Positions 1 to 9,052 are shown, counted from the first letter of the stretch. The stretch: 64,000 nucleotides of DNA from Planctomycetaceae bacterium (GCA_020638955.1 JACKHO010000007.1:372001-436000), one strand, 5' to 3'. Made by a program: numbers and translations. The notes: generated from the sequence alone by a model not told the origin.

Positions 1-131
1 GACTTAGCACCATCGCGGGCCTTGGTCGCTGCGCCGCCGGACACACGCTGGCCATTCACCTTGTAGAGGTCCATTCGCTCAATCATGACGGCCAGGACGT
101 TCCAGTCCTTGCCAAACCATCCAAATACCAT
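1..131 (-). CDS. N-terminus of an unrecognised protein, runs off left edge
   Basis: On the minus strand an ATG at 131-129 opens a frame with no stop to the window edge (43 codons). It reads MVFGWFGKDWNVLAVMIER followed by a DLYKVNGQRVSGG stretch and a basic, Ala-rich end. A GAGAGG purine run lies about 8 bases before the ATG. The composition (Trp, Lys and Gly mixed, no low complexity) looks like real protein and not a shadow frame. I do not recognise the family. The gene diverges from dapA. Only the first 43 residues are visible, so the call is tentative. Confidence 0.4.
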   Translation of the reverse strand, partial: MVFGWFGKDWNVLAVMIERMDLYKVNGQRVSGGAATKARDGAK

Positions 132-317
132 CGGTCGGCCTCTCGGGGCAAAAGTCGGGGAATTGGTGATGAGATTGGAATGCACGCAGCCGCGCCGGTC
201 AACTCGCCAATGTGAACTGAAGTCGCTAAATTGCGGTTTTGAACTGAACAAACGACCGAAGTCCGTTGTCTACGGACCAAAGAAACTGCCTTAGCTGACT
301 TAGTGGAGAGATGGATC

Positions 318-1205
318 ATGGCCCGTAAGGGGGAACTATTTGCCGGTTTGACAGTTGCCATGGTCACGCCACTGAAGAATGGCGCACTGGACGAAGCGGC
401 ACTGCGGAAGCTCGTGGACTTTCATGTCGAGCAGGGAACGAACTGCCTCTGCCCCTGCGGCACAACAGGCGAAAGCCCCACGCTCAGCCATGAAGAACAC
501 GACCGCGTCATTGCCATTGTCTGTGAACACGCCGCTGGCCGCATTCGCGTGATGGCAGGAACAGGTTCCAACAGCACGCAGGAAGCCGTCCGCCTCACGC
601 AAAAAGCGAAGGAGGCCGGGGCCGATGGTGCCATGCTGGTCGCTCCCTACTACAACAAGCCCATGCAGGAAGGGTTTTATCAGCACTACAAGGCTGTTGC
701 TGAAGCCGTTGATATTCCCATTATCCTGTACAACATTCCGGGACGAACTGCGAAGAACATGGAGCCGGACACCATTTGTCGTCTCGGCGAAATCCCGAAC
801 ATTGTGGCCGTGAAAGAAGCGACAGGATCGATGGATCAGGCGTCGCAAATTCTGAACGGCAGCAACCTCACCGTCCTCTCGGGCGACGACAGCCTCACAC
901 TGCCGCTGATGTCAATTGGAGGCAGCGGGATTGTGTCGGTCGCTGGCAACATTGTGCCGAAAGACATCCTGGCCCTCGTCGCCGCCTGGAAAGCGGGCGA
1001 CATCGCGAAGGCCCAGGAATGGCACCACAAACTGTTCCCCCTCTGCCGCGACATGCTCGGCCTGGCCACCAACCCCATCCCGGTCAAAGCCGCCATGCAA
1101 ATTCTCGGCATGGACACAGGCGAAGTCCGCCTGCCGCTCACTCCACTCTCGGAGGCCGATATGAGCAAGCTCAAGGGAACGCTGACGACTTACGGACTGC
1201 TGTAG
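318..1205 (+). CDS. dapA: 4-hydroxy-tetrahydrodipicolinate synthase
   Basis: Condenses pyruvate with aspartate semialdehyde, the first committed step of lysine/diaminopimelate synthesis, in the cytoplasm. The 295-residue product has the family's usual length and a complete TIM-barrel active site: the CGTTGE motif with Thr49/Thr50, YYNKP with Tyr112, the catalytic Tyr138 and Arg143 in YNIPGRT, and the Schiff-base Lys166 in AVKEATG. Start: an in-frame GTG exists at 303, but GGAG at 305-308 sits 9 bases before the ATG at 318, so I place the start there. The gene stands alone; a strong hairpin follows it (1221-1291). N-acetylneuraminate lyases share the fold, but the CGTTGE/YNIPGRT set and length fit DapA better. 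Confidence 0.95.
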   Translation: MARKGELFAGLTVAMVTPLKNGALDEAALRKLVDFHVEQGTNCLCPCGTTGESPTLSHEEHDRVIAIVCEHAAGRIRVMAGTGSNSTQEAVRLTQKAKEAGADGAMLVAPYYNKPMQEGFYQHYKAVAEAVDIPIILYNIPGRTAKNMEPDTICRLGEIPNIVAVKEATGSMDQASQILNGSNLTVLSGDDSLTLPLMSIGGSGIVSVAGNIVPKDILALVAAWKAGDIAKAQEWHHKLFPLCRDMLGLATNPIPVKAAMQILGMDTGEVRLPLTPLSEADMSKLKGTLTTYGLL

Positions 1206-1220
1206 TACGCAGTTTTGATT

Positions 1221-1291
1221 GCCACAAGAAACACAAAAAGTCACGAAAATCGCCACCACGCGTTTTCGTGACTTTTTGTACTTTTCGTGGC
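1221..1291. repeat. 29-bp imperfect inverted repeat downstream of dapA
   Basis: Left arm 1221-1249 and right arm 1263-1291 are complementary with 4 mismatches; the inner 17 pairs, built on AAAAAGTCACGAAAA, are perfect. The loop is 13 bases. It could terminate dapA transcription, but the arm sequence is also of an interspersed type: a related single arm lies at about 10247-10280. Confidence 0.8.
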
Positions 1292-1340
1292 CAGTTCTTC
1301 ATAAATGCCGGTACCAGTGTTTGCATCGAATTCCATATTC

Positions 1341-1445
1341 CTTTCCGCGATCCCCGCGCCTCCGCGTGAACCTACTACGGACGGCGACACGTTCCGTGAG
1401 ATCATGCCCTTCAAGACTCACGCGGAGGCGCGGAGACGCGGAGAG
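1341..1445. repeat. GC-rich inverted repeat (CTCCGCGCCTCCGCGTGA family)
   Basis: Arms 1341-1369 and 1418-1445 are complementary apart from a few mismatches and a one-base indel, separated by 48 bases. The same arms recur at 10046-10140. Together with the adjacent hairpin it fills the 1206-1554 gap; no gene is seen in that gap. Confidence 0.75.
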
Positions 1446-1554
1446 ACCGTTCAGCCTTCATCGTCCGACGTGCCGAATTTCGCGGAAAAGCGTTGAAAGC
1501 TGATGCAATTAGCGTTTAGGGTTGAAGTCGCTCCCCACATGATTGTTCCTTGAA

Positions 1555-2109
1555 ATGGGACAAAGCGGCATGTCGTCGACCAACGCTTCAGTACAGCCCG
1601 AGTCTGAACAACGCACAATGCTGTCTCGTGCGTTGTCCGGGCTTGTTCGGGGGATGGTCTACGGATTACTCGTGGGCGGCTATGTGTTTGCCTTCACAAA
1701 CGAGTGGTTTATCCGCGCAGATGACTACGTGCATCCCGGGATTTATGACGAAGTGGGATACGAAGCAGCGCGACTGAGGTTTGGCTTTGTTGTCGCCATT
1801 TCTGCAGTTGCATTCTTCGGATTGGCCCGAGCCGTTATCGCCGCAAACTGGCAGTCAGGTTGGCCCTACCTCGCGGACTACGGGATGTTGGGAAGTGTTG
1901 TACTGGTCGTCGCAACCGGACTCATTGCCGCCGCATTTCTGAACCAGTATCCGTTCAACAATTTGAAGACATCCGAAAGCAGCGTCATGGACGCAGTCGA
2001 CTGGTACGCAGTTCCCGCTGCCATAATTTTCGGCCCATTTGTCGGTATTGCGATTGGCCGAATGATCGGCCAGGGTCAGCAAGCGAAGGAGAACAACGCC
2101 TTGTCGTAA
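1555..2109 (+). CDS. Hypothetical four-helix membrane protein
   Basis: The product (184 residues from the ATG at 1555) has a short hydrophilic N-terminus and then about four hydrophobic segments: around GLVRGMVYGLLVGGYVFAF, FGFVVAISAVAFFGLARAV, YGMLGSVVLVVATGLIAAA and YAVPAAIIFGPFVGIAIG. The C-terminal tail is Gln/Lys-rich and probably cytoplasmic. I recognise no family. Start choice is uncertain: TTG 1543 and ATG 1570 are in frame, and GGGA at 1557-1560 would suit 1570. It is transcribed alone, with repeats upstream and a convergent gene downstream. Confidence 0.65.
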   Translation: MGQSGMSSTNASVQPESEQRTMLSRALSGLVRGMVYGLLVGGYVFAFTNEWFIRADDYVHPGIYDEVGYEAARLRFGFVVAISAVAFFGLARAVIAANWQSGWPYLADYGMLGSVVLVVATGLIAAAFLNQYPFNNLKTSESSVMDAVDWYAVPAAIIFGPFVGIAIGRMIGQGQQAKENNALS

Positions 2110-2154
2110 TTCATGCTGTACCAAAAAGGCGGGGCGAGGCGGCGGAATCCTTCG

Positions 2155-2541
2155 TCAGCGTGGCTGGGCGATCCAAACTACGGGTGACGACGAAAGAAGA
2201 ATTGAGCACAAGTCATTTCGATGTAGCGCGATTTCGACTTTGACTCGGTCACCTACTTGTAGTGTTGGAATCTTGGTGGTGTGAACTAATGCCGTGATGC
2301 GCGAGGGAAGGAGGCGTCCATCGTCAGTTTTGACCTGCCACTCGCAATGTCCGACCTGGGTGACAGTTGCCCAATGACCTCGATCTAGATGCCGGTTGTA
2401 AACCGCTCGATTCTTTCGAAGCCATTCTCCCCACGCGACAGCATCATTCCCAAATTGCTGGCCAGTCCACTCATACAAGACAGCGATTGCTGCAGCTTCA
2501 TTCTCAAAGAATGGCCTGCCATAGAACGGTGCTGCGCGCAT
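2155..2541 (-). CDS. Hypothetical protein
   Basis: A 128-residue cytoplasmic-looking protein with no signal peptide or membrane segment. The first half carries a W-T-G-x-x-F-G-x-D-x-x-x-W-x-x-W-L pattern that I have seen in planctomycete hypothetical proteins; the second half (VGDRVKVEIAL) resembles a small beta-barrel. The frame extends upstream to a TTG at 2595 with a plausible-looking 18-residue extension but no ribosome-binding site; AAGGG about 10 bases before the ATG at 2541 supports the shorter form. It converges with the membrane-protein gene at 1555-2109. No function is inferred. Confidence 0.55.
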   Translation of the reverse strand: MRAAPFYGRPFFENEAAAIAVLYEWTGQQFGNDAVAWGEWLRKNRAVYNRHLDRGHWATVTQVGHCEWQVKTDDGRLLPSRITALVHTTKIPTLQVGDRVKVEIALHRNDLCSILLSSSPVVWIAQPR

Positions 2542-2885
2542 TGTCTTTTGGCCCTTGAGATATCGCAACGCCAGTGAAACGGGATGAATTCGCAATTGAT
2601 ACAGTCACACTACTGTCGACCGGCAAGGTTGATTGAGAAGGCCCGAAAACCTCGCCATCAGGGGGACGCCTGTCGTCCCGTGGTTGATCAAAATCATCTC
2701 ATACAGACAATTAAAGGGCAAGGAGGGAATCGGCCACACGCGCTGGATTGAGAATTCAGTGATGCGGCGAAAACTTTCTCGCCCCCTCATTTGACGCTGA
2801 AGTCCTGGCCTCGTATCACAGGTGTTGCAGAAAGCCGTCGCGCTGCGTGAGAGCGGTTTGTCTCAATGATGTTGTGAGGGAAGTC
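2542..2885. other. Intergenic stretch, nothing recognised
   Basis: A 61-codon minus-strand frame (2605-2790) is present but has an unconvincing composition. No RNA gene, repeat or clear promoter was recognised. Confidence 0.4.
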
Positions 2886-3944
2886 ATGTTTCGTCCGTTG
2901 TTGATTGCGTTCAGTTTTTGTCTCCTGACAGCTTCACTTTCGGCTGAGGAGAAAGTGGTCAAAGTCTTCATTTTGGCCGGGCAGTCCAACATGGAGGGGA
3001 AGGCGCCGAATGAACTTCTGGAACATCAGGCGACCGATCCCAAAACGGCCGAATTGTTTCGGCACTTGCGAAATGGCGACAAGTGGGTGGAACGGGATGA
3101 CGTGTTCATCAAGTTTCTGAATCGGAAAGGGCCGTTGACCATTGGCTATGGGTCCCCCAAACGGACAGGCGCGGAACTGGAATTTGGAACGGCAATGGGG
3201 AATCACTTTGAGGAGCCAGTGCTGCTCATTAAAACCGCGTGGGGTGGTCATTCGCTGTTCAAACTGTTTCGGTCTCCGTCTGCTGCATTGCCGCCAGAGG
3301 AATTTCTGCAGAAGGAACTGGATCAGGCACAACAGCGTGTGCAGCGGAACAACGAAAAGAACAGCAAGAACGATCCCCTCCCCACACGTGAGGACATTCT
3401 CAAAGACTACGGATCCTCGTACCGGAACATGCTGACGGAAATTCGAGATGTGCAGGAAAACGTGGGCACCCTGTTCCCTGAGTTGGCAGGTCACAAGCTG
3501 GAGATGACGGGATTCGTCTGGTTTCAGGGTTGGAATGATCAGTACGGCGCGGAAAACGAATACGCCTCGAACATGCAGCACTTCATTCATGATGTCCGTA
3601 AGGATTTGAACTCCCCCGAACTACCATTTGTCATTGCCGCCATGGGGCAAAACGGCTCCCAGCCCGCCAAGGGGGCCATGCTCATCGTCCGGGATGCACA
3701 GCTTTCCATGAACGACCTGTCCGAGTTTCAGGGGAATGTCAAAGCGTTCCGCACAGATGTGCTGGTCGACAAGGCGGCTGAAGAACTCTACCCGAATTGG
3801 AGAGAGAACTTTGAGCAATGGAAAGTCACCGGCGGCGACTTTGCTTACCACTACATGGGAAGTGCCATTTGGTTTAACCGCATTGGGAAAGCAATGGCCG
3901 ATGAAATGTTGACGCTCATTGCACAGCAGAATGCGGCGAAGTAG
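2886..3944 (+). CDS. Secreted sialate O-acetylesterase-type SGNH hydrolase
   Basis: The 352-residue product begins with a signal peptide (MFRPLLIAFSFCLLTASLSA, probable cleavage before EEK). The SASA/DUF303 SGNH fold is shown by block I ILAGQSNMEG with nucleophile Ser34, a Gly-rich oxyanion stretch (KTAWGGHS), the WFQGWND block and a late GDFAYHYMGSA Asp/His pair. Such enzymes remove acetyl esters from sugars such as sialic acid or xylan; the substrate here is unknown. Start: the frame opens at 2847, but GAGGGA lies just before the ATG at 2886 and only this start gives a clean signal peptide. Single-gene unit. Confidence 0.85.
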   Translation: MFRPLLIAFSFCLLTASLSAEEKVVKVFILAGQSNMEGKAPNELLEHQATDPKTAELFRHLRNGDKWVERDDVFIKFLNRKGPLTIGYGSPKRTGAELEFGTAMGNHFEEPVLLIKTAWGGHSLFKLFRSPSAALPPEEFLQKELDQAQQRVQRNNEKNSKNDPLPTREDILKDYGSSYRNMLTEIRDVQENVGTLFPELAGHKLEMTGFVWFQGWNDQYGAENEYASNMQHFIHDVRKDLNSPELPFVIAAMGQNGSQPAKGAMLIVRDAQLSMNDLSEFQGNVKAFRTDVLVDKAAEELYPNWRENFEQWKVTGGDFAYHYMGSAIWFNRIGKAMADEMLTLIAQQNAAK

Positions 3945-4045
3945 CCGATGATTCAAAAGACAGTTTGATTCGCATCGTCCCATTCCCCGTGATCTCACTG
4001 GCGGTTATGCTGGGTTTTGTGGCATTGTGAGTTTTGAGGTGGCTG

Positions 4046-7030
4046 ATGCTGGTATTGATCTGTCCGGGATGTCAGTCCCGTATGAAACTGAAACCGAAGC
4101 TGGCGGGGACGCAAATCCGTTGCCCGAAGTGTCAGCACGCGATCGATGTGCCTGCTGCCCCGGCTGACGAACCGCATGAGGAAGAAGTTCCTCACGCGTT
4201 GCCAGCAAATGAGGAACCAGCGCCGACTGCTCCAACCGCAGGCCTCAATCTCAACACGTCAAGCCCTGCCCCCGTGCGGCGCAAGAAACGCGGCGGTGCG
4301 CTGGGGCTCTGGATTGTCGTGGTACTCGGACTGGTCGTGGTTGGTGGCGCTGTGTGGTACACGTTGCCGAAAGACGCTGGTGATTCCGTGACGACGCAAG
4401 ATGTGCCTGAACAACACGCCGTCGAAGGAAAACTGCTGAAGGTCAACATCCCCATTTCTGCTGCGGGCGGAGCCGACATCAAACTGGTGGAGTCGCCGGC
4501 GGGGTCAACGTTCGACAAGGAGTTGCAGCAGTTCCAATGGACACCCGGTGAAGAAGATGGACCCGGCACGCAAAAGGTTGTCCTGCGTGTCACACAGGGA
4601 ACAAGCACTATTGAAGTCCGGTTCAGCATTAGCGTTGAAGAGGCTGATGCACCACCTGTCTTCTCATCCGTCGAAGAATTCTTGGCCAGTCCGGAAACAG
4701 AAACCAAGCTGACCGTTCAGGCGAAAGACCCTGACACGCCTGCTGTGGAGGTGACATTTCATCTGGTGAATCCCGGCGTTGATTTGACTGACGCGAAACT
4801 CGACAGCAAGACCGGCGTGCTGACCTGGACGCCGCCCGAGGTCACCGCCGGTGAGACCGTCCAAATTGTTATCGCGGCGAAGGAATCCTCTGAGGCGGGA
4901 CTCGAAACCCAGCAGACCCTGCGGGTACGTGTTGCTCCCTACGATGATCCCGTCCGACAACTCCTGGCCGACTTTCGCAAACGGAGCCTGGACATCACAA
5001 CGGTTGAATCATCCACCCTGAAACTGCCATTCACTGGGAAACAAACTTCGCTGAAGGTTGGTGATGATCCTCTGGAAGTGTTTGCCTACGAGTCTGACGA
5101 CGCATTGCAGAAAGACGTTTCGCAGATCGACGAGTCAGGACAATTGGTCTTCGGCAAGGCCTGGACGGAAAAGAATCCCCTCCGTGTATTGCGGCGCGGG
5201 ACGTTGCTGGTGGCATTTACAGGCGACCGCGAGACCGACGTCGACATACTGAAACGGGTACTCGATGAGTCAGTCGCTGTCGTGCGTCCTGTCGAAACTC
5301 CGATGCCAGAGGTGAAAGAAACGCCCGCGCTCGTGCAGGCCCTCAAGCCGTTTTACGAGGAGCGAGCCACGCAGCCTGGAAAACCTCGCAAGCTGTTTAC
5401 GACGGACAGCTATGCCGCCGTGCGCAAAGCGTTTGCGGACGAATTTGAGAAGAAAAACGAAATCGAAATCAAGGCAGCATTCGGGACTGACTACGACGAA
5501 GTTCAGGAATGGTTCTCAACACGGACCGACATGAAAGAGGAGCTCTACACGGCCATCATCCCCGGGCAAGATGATGTTGTGGGAGCGCTCAAACTGTTCA
5601 ATGAAATCCGTAAAGCGTATCCCAAGGCGATGGATAAGTATGGCCAACTGGCCATTGCGGTGTCGGTGGTGTGGGACAATGGTCGCGGAGTGTACGGATA
5701 CACTCATCATGCCGACCGCACACACTCGACGGTTCCGAAGGACAAACTCCTTCACGGCATGGACAATTTCGCCTTCTTCGTTGAAGCCGAAAGTGCCATG
5801 CAGGGACGGGCTCAGTTTCTGCCGTGGGAGTTCATGGTTCACATGGTCGACCATAAAACACCGCTGCAGGAGCGGCTGTGGGCCGTGCAGAACTACAGCA
5901 ACGCCCGCACAATGTATGGCAAGTGCTACTCCGACGTGCCCTATGACACCGTCATGCTGCAAACGAGTTCCAAGGTCTGCAAGCTGGGCGGCATGGAATA
6001 CAATCTGCCGAACATTCTGCAGTTTGGCGGCGTGTGTGCCATGCAGGCTGACTACGCGGCACGGGTCGGGAAGAGCGTGGGCATTCCCGCGGCGTACGTC
6101 GGCGGTGAGGCCCGGTCGGGCGATTTGCATGCCTGGGTGATGTGGGTGGAACTGCAGTCGGTCACGCAGCGCGGGATTGTTTTCTCACTGCAGTCGCACG
6201 GACGCTATCAGGACGACCACTATTACGTTGGGACTTTGGAAGATCCTCAAACCGGCCGCGGCACTACCGACCGCAGACTCGAACTGAAACTGCATCAAGT
6301 CGGGACCGATGCCATGGCCGCACGTCACAGCCGTCGTGTCATGGAACTTTATCCCGCCTTGGCTGAAGAACTGAATTTAGATTTCGAACAGCGACTGGAA
6401 TTCCTGTCTGGAGTCGTAGGAATGAATCCCTGGAGCGAACCCGCCTGGAAGGCCGTCTCACAAATCCCGGTAGGCCGCACGTTCGACAAGGCGCAATACA
6501 AACTGATGAACGGATTGCTGAACCAGTTGTTCGTCAACTTCGCGCGCTTCCCCGACTTTACGATTACCGTCTTTGATGACTTGATTTCGTTTGAACCAGA
6601 AGCAGCCAAGCGGATTGGATTCTACTACCAACTGCTCGACGTCTATGCCACCGCCGGACGTCCGGACCTGTCGTTCAAAGCCCTGTTGCGGCTCAGTGAA
6701 CTACTTGAAGAAGAGAACCGCAGCCCGGAAGCCATCCAGGTGTTAGCCGCCGCCATTCAGAAGTATGCAACGGAAGGTCAGCACATTCCGAACATGCTCG
6801 ACCGTCTCGAAGCTCTCGCCAGCAGCAGCGGTGCCTCTGCCCAAACCCTCGCCGACTTCTATCAGGGCTTCCTGCCCAACATCCCGAAGACACGGGCTGG
6901 CGCGCCCAGCGCCTACTGCATCAAAATGTACGAACGAGCCATCCCCATTTTTCAACAAGCGGGGTACACCCAGCTTGCCCAAAACTATCAGGCGGCGGCA
7001 TTGCAGTTAAAAGCGAGTGGACCGCAGTAG
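4046..7030 (+). CDS. Zinc-ribbon, TM, Ig-like, transglutaminase-like protein
   Basis: A 994-residue chimera. Residues 6-29 form a CPGC...CPKC zinc ribbon of the MJ0042 type; 35-80 is a Pro/Ala/Glu linker; 84-106 is one membrane helix after RRKKR. Two Ig/cadherin-like modules follow (about 115-315, with FQWTPGEEDG and VLTWTPPEV repeats). A large domain then contains a transglutaminase-like Cys-His-Asp set: Cys664 in GGVCAMQ, His695 in GDLHAWVMW and Asp about 722. The C-terminus (about 780-990) is helical and TPR-like. Topology suggests a cytoplasmic ribbon and a periplasmic enzyme, perhaps cross-linking or cleaving envelope proteins; this is inference. Start: TTG 4034 is possible, but GAGGT precedes ATG 4046 at a proper distance. 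Confidence 0.8.
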   Translation: MLVLICPGCQSRMKLKPKLAGTQIRCPKCQHAIDVPAAPADEPHEEEVPHALPANEEPAPTAPTAGLNLNTSSPAPVRRKKRGGALGLWIVVVLGLVVVGGAVWYTLPKDAGDSVTTQDVPEQHAVEGKLLKVNIPISAAGGADIKLVESPAGSTFDKELQQFQWTPGEEDGPGTQKVVLRVTQGTSTIEVRFSISVEEADAPPVFSSVEEFLASPETETKLTVQAKDPDTPAVEVTFHLVNPGVDLTDAKLDSKTGVLTWTPPEVTAGETVQIVIAAKESSEAGLETQQTLRVRVAPYDDPVRQLLADFRKRSLDITTVESSTLKLPFTGKQTSLKVGDDPLEVFAYESDDALQKDVSQIDESGQLVFGKAWTEKNPLRVLRRGTLLVAFTGDRETDVDILKRVLDESVAVVRPVETPMPEVKETPALVQALKPFYEERATQPGKPRKLFTTDSYAAVRKAFADEFEKKNEIEIKAAFGTDYDEVQEWFSTRTDMKEELYTAIIPGQDDVVGALKLFNEIRKAYPKAMDKYGQLAIAVSVVWDNGRGVYGYTHHADRTHSTVPKDKLLHGMDNFAFFVEAESAMQGRAQFLPWEFMVHMVDHKTPLQERLWAVQNYSNARTMYGKCYSDVPYDTVMLQTSSKVCKLGGMEYNLPNILQFGGVCAMQADYAARVGKSVGIPAAYVGGEARSGDLHAWVMWVELQSVTQRGIVFSLQSHGRYQDDHYYVGTLEDPQTGRGTTDRRLELKLHQVGTDAMAARHSRRVMELYPALAEELNLDFEQRLEFLSGVVGMNPWSEPAWKAVSQIPVGRTFDKAQYKLMNGLLNQLFVNFARFPDFTITVFDDLISFEPEAAKRIGFYYQLLDVYATAGRPDLSFKALLRLSELLEEENRSPEAIQVLAAAIQKYATEGQHIPNMLDRLEALASSSGASAQTLADFYQGFLPNIPKTRAGAPSAYCIKMYERAIPIFQQAGYTQLAQNYQAAALQLKASGPQ

Positions 7031-7168
7031 GGATGGCAACCTTCACACCAAGTCCGCAATGTGTGTCGGGACGAATTGGAAGTTCACTTCAACCTGTGGG
7101 CAATCTGTCGGCCAATTCGAACTCAAAGCTAACGCACATCGCGACAGATTGACCACAGCCACCAGCCG

Positions 7169-7228
7169 CTGCTACGCGACGTGGGCATGGCACACAAAAT
7201 CGGGTATCCTCAGCCATGCCACCCGCCC
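7169..7228. repeat. Interspersed repeat copy (GTGGGCATGGCACAC / CATGCCACCCGCC family)
   Basis: Contains CGCGACGTGGGCATGGCAC, which recurs inverted at about 8961-8980, and CAGCCATGCCACCCGCC, which recurs at about 9120-9137. It sits between the convergent genes ending at 7030 and 7210; nothing else is seen in 7031-7209. Confidence 0.65.
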
Positions 7229-8166
7229 TCGTTCTCAGCCTCCGGCTGCCGTTGTTTCTCGGCCTGTTCCTGCCTCATCCGTTCAGAAAGTTCCTTGTAC
7301 ATGAGGGTTGATTTGTATTGGCTTGTGGGATGTTTCTTCATGTCTCCCATCCATCTTTCATGATCGCTTGCAACAGCACTCATCGAATAACCATGCTCTT
7401 CCAGGTACACCCAAATGGCATGAAATGATCTCTGGTTCTCCTGGGTCCAATTTCCTCTTCTCTTTTCGGCATCAGCCCAAAGGAATTCAGGAAGGTTTCG
7501 TAGGTCGCTCCTTCTGCGCGTTGATGGGTCGGCGCCCTTCTTCAAGAGAAACAATGCCAATTCATATTGGCCGCCCTGCGAGATGGCTTCCATCGCTGGT
7601 GTCACGTCGCTTCCACTCAAGCTATCTATGTCAGCTCCTGAATCCAACAGGGCTTGAACCCGTACTTGCTTATTCTTTCCATTGCAAACCACTGAATGCA
7701 ATGGCGAATTCTTCCACGAATCTTGGATGTTTGCGTTGCCGCCATGCTTTAATACAGCTTTCAGGTACCCGGGAAAAACGGTCTTTGCGCACATTGACAT
7801 CACCGAGTCGCCGGGCCGCATGTTGACCTTTTTTCCCATGTGCCCAGTCAGTATGACGTTCGGATCTGCACCGCGTTCCAGAACATACTCAAACAACTCC
7901 AGATCATTGCCGGGATACGCCCACAGCAGCGGCGTCATTCCATTCTTGCCGACAGTATTCACTTCGACACCATCCGCAACAAGCCGATCAATTTCATCAA
8001 ATTCACGGTCCTCGATCGCGTGGCAGAGTGCAATTACTTGCGGATCCTCGAAATACTCTTCCGCCTTCCAGCCGAATTTTCGTTGCCAAGAGTCTCCACT
8101 GCAACTGGAGCAAGTGACCATCACCAACACGGCCAACACGGGAAAATTCAAGGGAGTCCTAATCAT
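7210..8166 (-). CDS. Ankyrin-repeat protein, probably exported
   Basis: A 318-residue protein starting with MIRTPLNFPVLAVLVMVTCSSC, a hydrophobic leader ending in cysteines that looks like a lipoprotein signal, although neither Cys19 nor Cys22 gives a perfect lipobox. Residues about 45-235 hold ankyrin repeats (GMTPLLWAYPGNDLELFEYV, NSPLHSVVCNGKN, TPAMEAISQGGQYELALFLL). The C-terminus is charged and ends in a Gln/Glu-rich tail. Ankyrin arrays bind other proteins; the partner is unknown. A strong AGGAGGA lies 4 bases before the ATG at 8166. The gene lies directly downstream of a truncated integrase frame, so it may be cargo of a decayed element. Confidence 0.8.
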   Translation of the reverse strand: MIRTPLNFPVLAVLVMVTCSSCSGDSWQRKFGWKAEEYFEDPQVIALCHAIEDREFDEIDRLVADGVEVNTVGKNGMTPLLWAYPGNDLELFEYVLERGADPNVILTGHMGKKVNMRPGDSVMSMCAKTVFPGYLKAVLKHGGNANIQDSWKNSPLHSVVCNGKNKQVRVQALLDSGADIDSLSGSDVTPAMEAISQGGQYELALFLLKKGADPSTRRRSDLRNLPEFLWADAEKRRGNWTQENQRSFHAIWVYLEEHGYSMSAVASDHERWMGDMKKHPTSQYKSTLMYKELSERMRQEQAEKQRQPEAENEGGWHG

Positions 8167-8175
8167 ACTGTCCTC

Positions 8176-8526
8176 CTAAAACGCTGTCAGGTGTCGCGGT
8201 GAGATGCTGGGCAATTGGACCTTGCGGGCAACTTTGTTCATCCACTTGAGTGCGTAGCAGACGAGTCCGTATTCGGTCGTGACCTTGCCGTTCTTGCGGT
8301 AGTGGGACTTGGCATGTTGCTTGTAGAGAATCGACAATTGCCCAAAGGTCACTTCGGCAGGCTGTTCGACCGTTGCCTGCTGCCAGTCTGAGACCGCCTT
8401 CGCATAGCGTTCCATCGACTCAGGGGTGCCGTATTTCCCCAGCCAGATGTCCTTGCCCTCGATGCGGACTCTTGCCTGCCCCGTTCCCTTGTGAAGAGCG
8501 TATTTCGGTACTCTGCGCTGTGCCAT
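8176..8526 (-). pseudogene. Truncated tyrosine-type integrase, N-terminal part only
   Basis: The 116-residue frame from ATG 8526 begins MAQRRVPKYALHKGTGQARV and continues with DIWLGKYGTPESMERY and a helical core-binding-like stretch (LSILYKQHAKSHYRKNG). This matches my memory of the N-terminal part of planctomycete site-specific integrases, whose full length is several hundred residues with a catalytic R...HxxR...Y domain. Here the frame stops at HLTAF, 10 bases before the next gene's start codon, and no catalytic domain follows. The fragment lies about 100 bases from the tRNA-Val 3' end, a typical attachment position, supporting a decayed integrated element. Confidence 0.7.
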
Positions 8527-8631
8527 TTCGTGCGACTCCAAACCCCAAAGTGGTAGTGGTGGGGTAGTAGGCTGTCGCACTACGCTTGGCGTAGGTAGTC
8601 GCAACTGGCGACTCAACAAGGACTTAAGGAG

Positions 8632-8705
8632 TGGTCGCGCACAGACTCGAACTGTGGACCTCCTGTTTGTAAGACAGGCGTTCTAACCAACTGAACTACG
8701 CGACC
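8632..8705 (-). tRNA. tRNA-Val (TAC anticodon)
   Basis: A 74-nt cloverleaf read on the minus strand: acceptor GGTCGCG paired with CGCGACC, D-loop AGTTGGTTA, anticodon stem CCTGT/ACAGG around loop CTTACAA (anticodon TAC, valine), T-arm CACAG-TTCGAGT-CTGTG, discriminator A. No CCA is encoded. The integrase remnant lies just beyond its 3' end. Confidence 0.95.
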
Positions 8706-8964
8706 GAGAGACGGAGTTTATGCGAGTTTGTCACGCAGTACAACTAATTGGCGTGACGAATCTAAGGGGAGTCGTTACCTGGCCTGTTCGTGTCGATTCG
8801 GGGTCTTGGGTGGATGTGGGTTGTTGAAAAGGGGATTGCCCAGTTGGCTTTGCACTCGCCAGCTTCCAGAGCCTCATGCGAAACGGCGAAGAACCCGAAG
8901 TCGCGACCGATTTGGGTGAGTTCAATATGCTGTAACTGCGGTTTGTGTTTTCGTGATGTGGTGC

Positions 8965-8995
8965 CATGCCCACGTCGCGCAGCAGCGTGGGCATG
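8965..8995. repeat. Perfect 10-bp palindrome in 8706-9196 gap
   Basis: CATGCCCACG (8965-8974) and CGTGGGCATG (8986-8995) flank an 11-base loop. The left arm and its flank repeat the 7169-7228 element in inverted orientation. The rest of the gap from 8706 holds no gene that I can support. Confidence 0.7.
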
Positions 8996-9052
8996 CTCAG
9001 TGGAACCGGACGAAAAGCAAAGGGGCTGATCCAAGCCGTGCGCAATTGTCTC

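Noticed and set aside
2605..2790. 61-codon minus-strand ORF
   Set aside because: Short, no recognisable motif or ribosome-binding site.
7308..8202. Three plus-strand ORFs opposite the ankyrin gene
   Set aside because: Antisense shadows of a gene with clear ankyrin repeats, a leader peptide and a strong ribosome-binding site.
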